Shown here: piece by piece, positions 50,745 to 60,044 of the stretch
Layout: every line of letters begins with the position of its first letter
How positions within the stretch are numbered: position 1 is the stretch's first letter
NCBI GenBank assembly: GCA_010909725.1
Contig: JAACMV010000016.1
Location: forward strand, 1,031,501 to 1,095,500
Source: Picochlorum sp. 'celeri'
Lineage: Eukaryota; Chlorophyta; Trebouxiophyceae
Length of the DNA stretch: 64,000 nt
Direction of reading: 5' to 3'
Program-made: the position numbers and the translations under genes
Notes under the pieces: generated by a model
What the model was told of the DNA's origin: nothing
The model's database searches: none
The model's input: only the letters and a program-made list of their open reading frames with translations

Positions 50745-53278
50745 ATGAACAGACGAGCCACTGAGATTACCCGTGCATTGGAGAGGAATGACATTATTCA
50801 TAATGTAATTCACTCAATAGGTGGTGTTCATGAGATTGGACGGTGTGGATCCAGGGGAGTGGAGAGAATAGCGTCGATTACTGTGAATGGAAGTCATGCT
50901 GCAGGACGGGGATTCTCGTGCCTTGCCGTGGTTGATGAGCGATATATAGATTCTTCAGGTGGAAGAGTGGCGCAGTGCTCAAGGATGTGTTCTCCTTCAT
51001 CAGTGTTTGGTGATGGAACCAGTGTCAGTAGCAGGAGGAGGAGGGGAATACACTCAACAGAGCATGGGTATTCATTTGCGTCGCAGCCTTTTAGGATGAT
51101 GCATTCATCCGCGTGTAATATGTATTCGAGTTCGTTAGAAGGCCAGCAACAGCAGCAGCAGGGTCAGCAGCAGACAACTGGGGTTCGTGCCAGTGTTCTG
51201 GGAAGCAGCCTTGATACATCTCGGAGCGTCGTGAAATCGAATATTCCTGTAGAAGATATTTATGCGGATGCTGAGGAGTGCGATGAAGCTATAGAGGATT
51301 TGGAAAACGTGCGAAGGAGGGTGCAAAGCTGGAAAAAATTGCCTCCTGGACATGTTCCGTTGACAGTCAGGGTGAAGAACATCACCTCTGCAGTGCTCCA
51401 TGGAGCGAAGGTCGTCCTATCATTTACTATATCGATTCCTGGAAGAATATATCGCTTCTATAGTCTGCCGAGGGAGGAGCGAAAAGCGACGTATTCGAGG
51501 TGGTGGGGTGTTGTCAAGATGGAAGCCAAGCATTATTGGCTTGGACTGAAGCTGCTTGGGAAGGATACAAAGATTGCTTCTCGTCTTTTGGGAAGGGTTC
51601 TGTCGGGGAAGACGCTGTCTCGAAGGGAGCGTCAACAGTTGACACGAACGACTGCCGATATATTCAGATTGGTACCCATGATGGTGTTCTTGGTGGTGCC
51701 GTTTATGGAATTGCTGTTGCCTGTGGCTCTGAAGCTCTTCCCCAACATGCTTCCTTCAACTTTCGAGGACAAGTTGAAGAAAGAGGAAGATATGAAAAAG
51801 CGTGTTGCTGCTAGATTAGAGATTGCAAGGTTCCTGCAGGACACAGTTGCGGAAATGGCTGGAGACATGACTGCACACCGCAGCGGTGACACGAGGACTT
51901 CGGCAGCAGAGCTGTATAGTTTCATGCAGCGTGTGCGAGCTGGAGAAAATGTTGATACATCCGAGCTGCTCAAGTTTGCAAAGCTGTTCAATGATGAATT
52001 GACCTTGGATAATTTGGAGAGGGTGCAGCTGGTGAGTTTGTGCAGGTTTGTTGGCATCAGTCCGTTTGGCACAGATGCCTTCCTCAAAACAAGACTCCGC
52101 AGTCACTTGATTGAAATAAAATCAGATGATCAAGAGATCCAGGAGGAAGGTATAGAAAACCTGACAGAGGATGAACTCAGGCAGGCGTGTAGGGCTCGTG
52201 GCATGAGGGCTCCATTTGGGGAGGGAGCTGTGAAATTCATGCGTCAGCAGCTCGAGGAATGGCTTGATTGGAGTTTGAACAGATCCCTTCCATCGTCACT
52301 ATTGCTCTTGTCACGGGCATTCACGGTGACATCTCCGGTCGGTCAGCCTAGCTCAGTGGATGTGACATCCATCCGCGAAACCTTGTCAACCATGCCAGAG
52401 GAAGTGGTCGAGGATGTGGAGCTTTTCGCAACCAGCAGTGCTGATAAATCAGATGCGTACGAAAGAAAGCTCGAGCTCTTGGAGCGTGAGGAAGAACTTA
52501 TTAGAGAGGAGCAGGAATGTGAAATGGATTTGAACCTCCCTGCCATGTCCACCACTGGCTCTGCTGCAGAAAAGGCAGCCACAGCCGCCGCTGCTGCGGT
52601 CGTCAAGGAAGCCGCAGCTTCGTCTCTGGCCGATGTTTTAGATAGGGAGTCTGCAGAGGAAAAGAGTTTCAAGGCAGCTGCAGCAAAGCAAGCAAAGATG
52701 CAAAAGATTCTGAATGCATTAGCAGCATTGGCATCATCAAGTGGCGTGATTTCAGAAAGAGAGGCCTTCATGGATCTTGTAGAGAATGAAATCTCACGTT
52801 TACAGGCCAGTATGGGAAATCAAGGAACCGGCATGGTCTTCACCAAGGGCCAGCTGAATGTCGACAGAAGCAGAATTGAGGAAGCACTCGGACAGCGACG
52901 GTTGGAGGATAGAGTCACAAACATCCTCAAGCGGGTGGAGAAAGAGTTGGATATGGTTGAATCGAAAATTGGAAATAAATTCAGAGTGTTGGATGTTGAT
53001 AACGATGGAGTGGTATGTTGCATTTGTTCAAATATACATCGAATTTACTTGAATCTTTTTCCCTCATACATGTACACCTATGTATCCTGCAGATTTCCGA
53101 GGAAGAAATGAAGCTTGCTATGACATTTTTGAAAGAGCAATTGGGCGAGGAAGAACTCAAAGCCATGCTTGAGCAGCTTCAAATGGAAGGATCCGGCGGT
53201 ATTGATGTGAAAACTCTCATGAGACATGGCCTGCCAGACGATGATGATGATGAGAGCAGCAAGAGTCACCAGTCATGA
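50745..53278 (+). CDS. LETM1: LETM1-family mitochondrial inner-membrane protein with EF-hand
   Basis: Exons 50745-53012 and 53093-53278 (80-bp phase-0 intron) encode 817 residues. A long Ser/Arg-rich N-terminal region precedes the LETM1 domain: YWLGLKLLGKDTKIASRLLG, LSRRERQQLTRTTADIFRLV, then the membrane helix VPMMVFLVVPFMELLLPVAL, KLFPNMLPSTFEDK, SLCRFVGISPFGTDAFLKTR and LRQACRARGMRAPFG. The intron splits an EF-hand precisely: DVDNDGV joins ISEEE, giving a complete calcium loop. LETM1 mediates potassium/proton or calcium/proton exchange across the mitochondrial inner membrane and supports ribosome binding. The far C-terminus is acidic. TGTAA lies at 53279-53283, directly after the stop. Confidence 0.95.
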
Positions 53279-53287
53279 TGTAACCAA

Positions 53288-54134
53288 TCAACTATTCTTC
53301 TTCTTCCTCAAAAACAGAGAGGATATCAACGCGATACCCGTGGCAATGACAGCAATAGCAGCCTTGGGATTCAACTTGCCAGCCCTCTTACAGACAAGAA
53401 ACCCATGCGTCTTCCTTCCCCCATGCACTCCTGCATCATGCTCCGCTACTGTTCCGTTTTGATGCAATTCCATAAGCTGCATTTGGTGCATACCCATCGC
53501 AAAAGACAGTAACCTCGCGTCCACCTCGACACCTTCCCTGCGCTTCCTCTCCAACAACCACGGTAACAAATCATTCCACGGTGCAAATTCTACAGAAATA
53601 AACTCCCCATCGTGCAGCTCCTGACTCACATTCCTATTCTCCTCCGAATCCAGATCAATCTCAACCACAGCCATCATCATATTCGCATTCGTTATCCCAG
53701 GATCATTGAAACACACTGGTGTCACTGTGAGAATTTTACCATGATACCCAGTCTCCTCTTTTAATTCCCTGATCGCTGCAACCCCCGCATCCTCCCCTTC
53801 ATCAATCAACCCCGCAGGCATTTCTAAACAATTGCTCCCCACCGCTGGCCGATACTGCGAGATCACCAACGCCTGAGGCTCCTTGTTTTTCTGCACTGCT
53901 CTAGCAACCACAGCAACGGCGTCCACACCACTAGACGCCGTTGTTCGACGCTCCACGCTCTCCCAAAATCGACTTCGACCAACAGGATCAACCCACTACA
54001 CACCAATCTCCCCCATAAGGCGCAATCACAAGGGTTTCGTTACACAATTGTCGCACCTCGATCCGCTTCAGAGTCAACCAACTGAACCCATGAGGTCCGA
54101 AATCTTGTTTCGTTTTAATATATGGTTTCGACAT
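53288..54134 (-). CDS. Nudix ADP-ribose pyrophosphatase (NUDT5-like) with C-terminal membrane anchor
   Basis: Exons 54134-54057 and 53995-53288 (61-bp phase-0 intron) encode 261 residues. The junction restores WLTLKRIEWVDPVGRSRFWE, the NUDT5-type pre-Nudix strand. QYRPAVGSNCLEMPAGLIDE and the Nudix box GLIDEGEDAGVAAIRELKEE with TG after it are complete, followed by DPGITNANMMMAVVEI. NUDT5 relatives hydrolyse ADP-ribose to AMP and ribose-5-phosphate. Unlike NUDT5 the C-terminus has a hydrophobic helix AAIAVIATGIALISSLFL followed by RKKKNS, a tail-anchor topology. Stops of LETM1 and this gene are about 10 bp apart. Confidence 0.9.
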
Positions 54135-54303
54135 TGTGGTAGATTGACACGGTATTCCGATTGTAAAAAAATTTCGGTATGTATAACACGAGTGGGTCGA
54201 CTGGACTTGTTTCATTTTGAAAACAAAATTGATTCTTGTCCATGCGTGAATCCATCACCTAGATCCGCCATGCAATAACAGAGAAATCATCAACGTAACA
54301 GAT

Positions 54304-55752
54304 ATGGCTCAAGTAATGCGCCAGGGGCTTGGCAGGCAGTGGTGGTGGAAGAGAGTGTTGGGAACACAGAGTATATCTGGAGGTGGGATTCTTGCTCAAG
54401 AGGACAGAGATGATGACCATCGCACGGTGTCCATTGATCGCTCTGGGCTTATTCTACCGAATCGATCGGAGGACAAGGACAGCAACGCTGCGCAACACAA
54501 GGTGGACAAGGAACAGGAGACTGAATTAGTCAAGCATCTCCAGTCTCTTATACAGGTAGGGCAATGCGCTGTGTTATGTATGCATTCTCATTCTTAGAGA
54601 CAAACCATCTCCTCTCGTAATCCTGTGCAGTTTCGAGGAGGACCGCTCACCATTGCAGAGTACATGTCAGAGGTGTTGACACACCCCACAGAGGGATATT
54701 ATACGACGAGAGAGCACGTGTTTGGGTCGTCTGGGGATTTTGTCACATCTCCAGATATTTCACAAATGTTTGGAGAAATGATTGGGATTTGGTGCGTGGC
54801 CATGTGGCAGCAGTTGGGGTGTCCCAAGAAGCTCATGCTTGCAGAGTTGGGCCCAGGGAAGGGAACCTTGATGGCAGACGTCCTTCGCGGCACTGCTCCA
54901 TTCAAGGATTTTAATAGAGCATTAGAAGTTCACCTTGTTGAGGTGAGCCCACGGTTGAGATCGCTGCAGGCTGAATCCCTGGGATGCCAGGCCCCATCGT
55001 CCTCATCCTCGTATGGACCCACTGTGACCTGGTGGAGTACTCTGGATGACGTGCCTTCGCCGCCTGATACACCCGTCCTATACATTGGCCATGAGTTTTT
55101 AGACGCTTTGCCCGTCCATCAATTCGTCAAAAAGCCGAATGGGTCGTGGCATGAGGTTGTTGTGGATATATGCAAGGAAGCACACGATCCAAAGCACTTT
55201 CGCTTAGTCTTATCTCCTCATGACACGTTTGCATCCAAAACTGTTCTTCCATCACGACTTCAGGACATTGATCGCGAGCGCATACAGCAATTAGACTCGA
55301 TCGAAATCAGCCCAGCATGCATTGGCCTTGCTGATGGGTTGGCAACCAGAGTTGCACAGCAGGGCGGTGCCGCCCTCCTCATCGACTACGGACAAGACGG
55401 ACCGTACGAAAATAGCATTGTAGCCATCAAGAACCACAAATTCGTAGACCTACTCTCCCATCCGGGCCAGGCAGATGTCAGTGCATATGTAGACTTTGAT
55501 GCCATGAGGACTGCTGTGAAGAGCAACCCATACAATGCCATCGTCGACATGCATGGCCCCATCGATCAATCTGTATTCTTAAAGTCCTTGGGTATAGACT
55601 CGAGGCTACAATCTCTGATGGAGGTGGCAGATGCCAAGCAACAACAGGCACTGCTGGATGGGTATAAAAGGCTCATTGGCAGTCCTGGCATGGGAGATCG
55701 ATACAAGGCTATCTGTATAGGCAGCAAAACCACCATTCCAATCACATTTTAA
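54304..55752 (+). CDS. NDUFAF7: NDUFAF7/MidA-like protein arginine methyltransferase for complex I assembly
   Basis: Exons 54304-54555 and 54631-55752 (75-bp phase-0 intron) encode 457 residues. The N-terminus is basic and Trp/Arg-rich, fitting mitochondrial import. The family block spans the intron: LQSLIQFRGGPLTIAEYMSE, GYYTTREHVFGSSGDFVTSP, DISQMFGEMIGIWCV, then SAM-binding AELGPGKGTLMADVLR and VLYIGHEFLDALPVHQF, GGAALLIDYGQDGP and GQADVSAYVDFDAMR. In animals the enzyme dimethylates an arginine of NDUFS2 early in complex I assembly. All SAM-binding motifs are intact. TGTAA lies at 55767-55771. Confidence 0.95.
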
Positions 55753-55812
55753 TTAAACCTCTGGAATGTAATAGAGGAGGATCGAGTCAGAACAGAAACG
55801 TAGGGAACAACA

Positions 55813-56769
55813 ATGTCGATACAGCATTGCTCTGCAACCACAGCAATAGATGCATGCCCTGCCATCCTTACGACACATAGATTTTCACAAAGATATCGAT
55901 CGACATATGCTCGGGGGACACGGGCGATTGGAGGTGCAAGAGAAAACGTGTCACTTGTGGGTGCCTCTTGTAGCACGAGACAGCGTCGCCGAGGTCACCA
56001 GGTACGACGATTTCACTGCGTCAGATTGATCATTCATTGAGGGTGGAATGAATGTGCCATGTAGGACAAACTAGAGGCAAGGACACATTCTTCAGCTTTA
56101 GAGTCTACAGATTTTCCATTGCAGCCTTCTGACGACGAGGAAGACGAGCAACTGCAGATTCCAGATGTTGCGAGACAGAATTTGGAGAACGCATGGAGCA
56201 TCTGCAAGCGCTATGGGTGGATATCCTTTTGGTTTCAAATGGTGTTGACAGTTGTTGCTGGCGTCATTATTCTCTTCTCCATGGCATTCACATCCCAGCA
56301 GGGCCCTCAGGTGTCGCTCTACTTGACATTATTCGGTGTTGTGACCGGATTTCTGTCTACATTTTGGTCCTTTGGCTATGTGCGACTGGCCAGGAAATTG
56401 CGAACCTTTCTTGATTCTGATGGTGCTGGGAATGCCCCTCGAGTCAGGCGTAGTGATGTCATCAACATGCTAGAAAAGGGGGCTATTATCAACATACTTG
56501 GAGCGGGTGCTTCGGTGATTGGTCTCCAAGCGACCATTGGCCTCTTGGTGGCGAAAACCCTCACAACAGCCACAGTCAACCCATTCCTGGCCTCCAACAC
56601 AAACACATGGAACCCAGTGCTGGCATTTGATGTATTCAATGTCCAAGCAACCACCAACACCCTCCTCTCTCACTTCTTCTCGCTGATAGTGTCGCTATGG
56701 CTGCTTAGGAGAATAGCAAATCGACCATCCGCAGCTCGTGTCGTCATCAAAAAGACCCCCTTGGTGTGA
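55813..56769 (+). CDS. DUF3611 family plastid membrane protein
   Basis: Exons 55813-56001 and 56065-56769 (63-bp phase-0 intron) encode 297 residues. A transit-peptide-like N-terminus (Ser/Thr/Arg-rich) is followed by an acidic segment (PSDDEEDEQLQ) and four membrane helices: GWISFWFQMVLTVVAGVIIL, VSLYLTLFGVVTGFLSTFWS, MLEKGAIINILGAGASVIGL and TTNTLLSHFFSLIVSLWLLR. The pattern VARQNLENAWSICKRYGWIS with FGYVRLARKLR is characteristic of the DUF3611 family of cyanobacteria and plastids. The biochemical role is unknown. The second helix group resembles Tic20-like topology only superficially. Confidence 0.85.
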
Positions 56770-56859
56770 CGACAAGACGTAGGTATTTTTATATTTTTTT
56801 GCATTGTCGTATTTGAATAGTATACAAGGATAATAGACATTTACATCGACACATAAAAT

Positions 56860-57822
56860 ATGGTGAAAAACGTACTGATCATCGGTGGAAGCGGATACTT
56901 GGGTCGATTTCTGGTGGGTCATTTTCAGAACAATCCCTCAGTATGCGTCGGATACACATCGCACTCGACTTCTCAGGCATTACATTTTGACAATCAATCA
57001 GTAATTCATCATAGGATTGATCTAGAGACTGGGGATGGACTAGAAGACTGTATGACAACTGTCAAGCCAGATGTTGTCATACATTGTGCTGCCATCTCGT
57101 CGCCAAAGGCCTGCGAGGAGAATCCAGAGCATGCAGAGGCGATCAATGTGCCAACCCATCTTATATCATGCTTGAAATCGATGGATAGTACGCCGCTGCT
57201 CATTCATCTATCGACAGATCAGGTGTATGGAGGGTCCTTGGCCAATTCTTCAGAGACGGATCCGATCGACCCAAAGAATACCTATGCTCTGTCGAAATAC
57301 AAGGGTGAAGAGTATATTCGACAGAATTGGGACAACTACGTGATACTTCGATCGAGCATCATATACGGTCCAGAGATTCCTCCTGGTGCATCTCATGGAG
57401 TCGGAAGGCCACTCTTTGTCCAATTCGTGCAACAATGCCTCGAGAAACGACAGCCTACCACATTTTTCACCGACGAATGGCGAAACCCTGTATATGTGGG
57501 AGATATTGTAGACGCTTGCGCCTATTTTGCGAGAAAGGCAGGGGAAGGTAAGAGGCAGGAGGTGTACAATTGTGGGGGCCCAGACAGACTATCTAGATTT
57601 GACATGGCCATGGCCATCGCAACGAGGTATTGCATCTCGACGGCAGTCGTATCAGAAGAAGAAAAAGAGCGAATACAGCAATGTATTGTTCCTGCGTCTA
57701 CACAGGATGTCACAAACAGAGGATACACATCTCCACCCGATATCTCCATGGTGTCCACCAAGTTGGAACATGAAATTGGCAAAGGCATGACCAGTTTCTG
57801 TGATGGCATCACACTGCTATGA
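56860..57822 (+). CDS. RmlD/MAT2B-like NAD(P)-dependent sugar-nucleotide reductase
   Basis: Intronless, 320 residues. Rossmann motif VLIIGGSGYLGRFLVGHF, DVVIHCAAISSPKACEENPE, LIHLSTDQVYGG and the catalytic YxxxK in NTYALSKYKGEEYI identify an extended SDR of the dTDP-4-dehydrorhamnose reductase/MAT2B group. Substrate candidates are dTDP- or UDP-4-keto sugars for cell wall or glycan synthesis, or it may be a methionine adenosyltransferase regulatory subunit; the sequence alone does not decide. No targeting peptide, so cytosolic. It follows DUF3611 by 90 bp on the same strand. Confidence 0.88.
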   Translation: MVKNVLIIGGSGYLGRFLVGHFQNNPSVCVGYTSHSTSQALHFDNQSVIHHRIDLETGDGLEDCMTTVKPDVVIHCAAISSPKACEENPEHAEAINVPTHLISCLKSMDSTPLLIHLSTDQVYGGSLANSSETDPIDPKNTYALSKYKGEEYIRQNWDNYVILRSSIIYGPEIPPGASHGVGRPLFVQFVQQCLEKRQPTTFFTDEWRNPVYVGDIVDACAYFARKAGEGKRQEVYNCGGPDRLSRFDMAMAIATRYCISTAVVSEEEKERIQQCIVPASTQDVTNRGYTSPPDISMVSTKLEHEIGKGMTSFCDGITLL

Positions 57823-57877
57823 GTATTTTCATTCATTCATTCATTTATTCATTCATGTAGTATATACACCCCCCATT

Positions 57878-58327
57878 TCATGATGGCTTGCTTGCAGGAG
57901 CCATAGAAGAAGAAGGCAATTTCAGTTTCAACTTCTTCTTGGCCATGGCACCCACCTTCAAACTAATCTTCGTCTTGCTCTTCTCTCCCTCCTCCTTTTT
58001 CTTCTGTCGCTTCTCTGTAGGAGGCTGCCCAAGCATGCTCGTATCCATGAGCACACCACCCCCCACCTCTGCCTGACCACCACCCCGCAGGGTGTTTAGC
58101 AACGCAGCATTGTCAGACTCTGTCAACAAGGCAAAGCTTGGCGCAGCCTGAGAAGGAAACTTCTCAGCAAGAGGTCCAAGATCAAACCTACTCTTCTCTC
58201 TCCGAAGAGGTTCATAGAATGGTATGTTCTGCAAGTAATCTCCCCGAGTGAAATCCTCTCCAAGAACATGACGCATTAACGACGTCAGTCCATGCGACTC
58301 TACTGGATCCATATGGATGGATGCCAT
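57878..58327 (-). CDS. Lys-rich nuclear-type protein, unknown (possible MED19-like)
   Basis: 149 residues. The N-terminal half is globular (HGLTSLMRHVLGEDFTRGDY, SRFDLGPLAEKFPSQAAPSF) and the C-terminal half is Lys-rich and basic (TEKRQKKKEEGEKSK, AKKKLKLKLP). The layout, a short conserved region with a Pro/Ser/Phe segment then a lysine tail, resembles MED19, but I cannot match MED19 motifs with confidence. Other options are ribosome-biogenesis or chromatin proteins. The gene is convergent with the RmlD-like gene. Confidence 0.5.
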   Translation of the reverse strand: MASIHMDPVESHGLTSLMRHVLGEDFTRGDYLQNIPFYEPLRREKSRFDLGPLAEKFPSQAAPSFALLTESDNAALLNTLRGGGQAEVGGGVLMDTSMLGQPPTEKRQKKKEEGEKSKTKISLKVGAMAKKKLKLKLPSSSMAPASKPS

Positions 58328-58581
58328 ATATGAATGTCAATAATTAATAATTATTCAGGAAGGGGTGGAATTTATGCGCATTTGTATTTTTTTGAAAGGG
58401 AGTCCCGAATTAATTAGTCCGATGTCCGAGTCGGATTGAGCGTTGACTTTTCTTTCGAAGAATTCTTCGCTCGTGTACCGGATTGTTCAACATCTGCGTA
58501 CATGATACAATTGTCCCAATATTCGTACTTTTCATACAAATAGCAGTCTATGACATTGAAATTCAGGACCATTGAGCCATC

Positions 58582-59661
58582 ATGATGTACGCTTCTGCTG
58601 TTCGGGTCAGAGGGTCCAGGTTGCGTAACAACCTCGCAATTTTGGTTCTCTCCCTGCATGTGATGGTACTTTGCGTGAGTGGAAATGGGATAGAAGACAC
58701 ATATGTTATGCCTGACACGATGGGGGCACTATACGGGTATGGCTATGACTTGGCAACAATGCCACAAGGGGAGTATGCTGTTCAGCAGCCTCTTACTGCT
58801 GAGACACGGCAGGAAATGAAACGTCTGAATCAATGTGGACAGGGCCCGGAATGCGATGCGAAGAAGTTTGAGTTCTTATTGAGAATGGCTGGATTGAAGA
58901 TTGTGAAGAACAAGATTGATGACAGGATTCCTCCGTTGAGTCCACCACCAGTTGGACCCCCGCCACCGGTTGGCTTGCTTCCTAGGTGTAATTCAAGCCC
59001 TTGTGGGGCGATTGTGGATGGAGCGATACGGTTTGGGAGATGTGCGACAGGTGTAGGTGGTCCAACTGTTGTGTGCAATAGGAATGGGTTTAAACCGTTT
59101 CCAGAGAATTCTGTCCCAATTGGCTGTGGAGGGCCCTATGGCGAGTATTGTCACTGCTGTGATACCTCTGAGCCCGTTCCAATTCCACCGCCACCACCGT
59201 CACCACCCCCAACTCCACCACCTCCTCCTCCAGTGAGTCCACCACCTCCGTTGAGCCCACCGCCCCCGTTGATTCCTGGCGACTGTGGCCTTGGGTTTTG
59301 CGCTGTTCAAGTCGATGGTGATATCCTCTTTGGTGGATGCTATCGTGGATCTGTCGGAGATCCAGTCGCAACATGCGCAAAAGAAGGTGGCATTCCCGCC
59401 CTGCAAGGTATTGGATGTGGCAGGGAACGAGGATGTGTGTGTTGCATCAACAGTGAAAGCCTGTGTAATGGAGGAGACGGGGGCTGCAATGGATATTGTG
59501 GATGTATCATCACCGGAGGAGGAGCAAACTGCAATAACCCCGAGTATCCAAGCTATGATCCTCCCCCTGGCAATGGTGGAGGGTGCCAAGAGAATCAGTG
59601 CAATGCTTTGGCTGCACAAAATGGCATGTCTGCTGCTTGTTGTCCATTCTGCCTGCCATGA
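58582..59661 (+). CDS. Pherophorin-like secreted protein with duplicated Cys module
   Basis: 359 residues. A signal peptide (NLAILVLSLHVMVLCVSG) is followed by an alpha-helical pro-region, a short PPP linker, a first Cys-rich module (CNSSPCGAIVDGAIRFGRCA to GEYCHCC), a long SPPPP rod, a second module (CGLGFCAVQVDGDILFGGCY to RGCVCC) and a third Cys-rich tail. The two modules share VDGxIxFGxCxxG, V/TVxTC-type spacing and a closing CxCC, showing internal duplication. Hyp-rich rods between Cys domains are typical of volvocine pherophorins and algal cell-wall glycoproteins, but these modules do not match the classic pherophorin domain that I know. It probably acts in the extracellular matrix or cell wall. 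Confidence 0.8.
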   Translation: MMYASAVRVRGSRLRNNLAILVLSLHVMVLCVSGNGIEDTYVMPDTMGALYGYGYDLATMPQGEYAVQQPLTAETRQEMKRLNQCGQGPECDAKKFEFLLRMAGLKIVKNKIDDRIPPLSPPPVGPPPPVGLLPRCNSSPCGAIVDGAIRFGRCATGVGGPTVVCNRNGFKPFPENSVPIGCGGPYGEYCHCCDTSEPVPIPPPPPSPPPTPPPPPPVSPPPPLSPPPPLIPGDCGLGFCAVQVDGDILFGGCYRGSVGDPVATCAKEGGIPALQGIGCGRERGCVCCINSESLCNGGDGGCNGYCGCIITGGGANCNNPEYPSYDPPPGNGGGCQENQCNALAAQNGMSAACCPFCLP

Positions 59662-60044
59662 GACAGATATGATGCCTGTTGTTGTAAATATGCTTGCTAG
59701 CACTCTCTTTTCTCTGCTTGCTTGATTTGCTTTCTTCCTTGCTTGAAGAAGAAGAAGAATGGCATTGTAATCATTTTGATCGAACATCTGCCTGTACATA
59801 GAAAGATGTAAGACTGGAAAATAAAATAGAATTTATACATACCTCTTGAGATTATTTTGATAATCGCTTGGCCCAGTTGAGACATTTTTTCGTTGATATC
59901 ATGGAAGATAATAGGAGCAAGGGCACATGCGAAATATAACTCGCTTTAGCTTGCAAGTGCGGTTCTTCATGTGACAAAATCGCGAGAATCTTGTTTCATT
60001 TCTGATTGTAAATCCATTGTATCAGCGATTTAGGAGCTCAGAAG
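59662..60044. other. Spacer, pherophorin-like to SWIM/KDZ-like gene
   Basis: No gene recognised in 383 bp. A TTCTTC(7)GAAGAA stem lies about 70 bp after the pherophorin-like stop, and TGTAA elements occur in the same 3' region. Confidence 0.4.
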
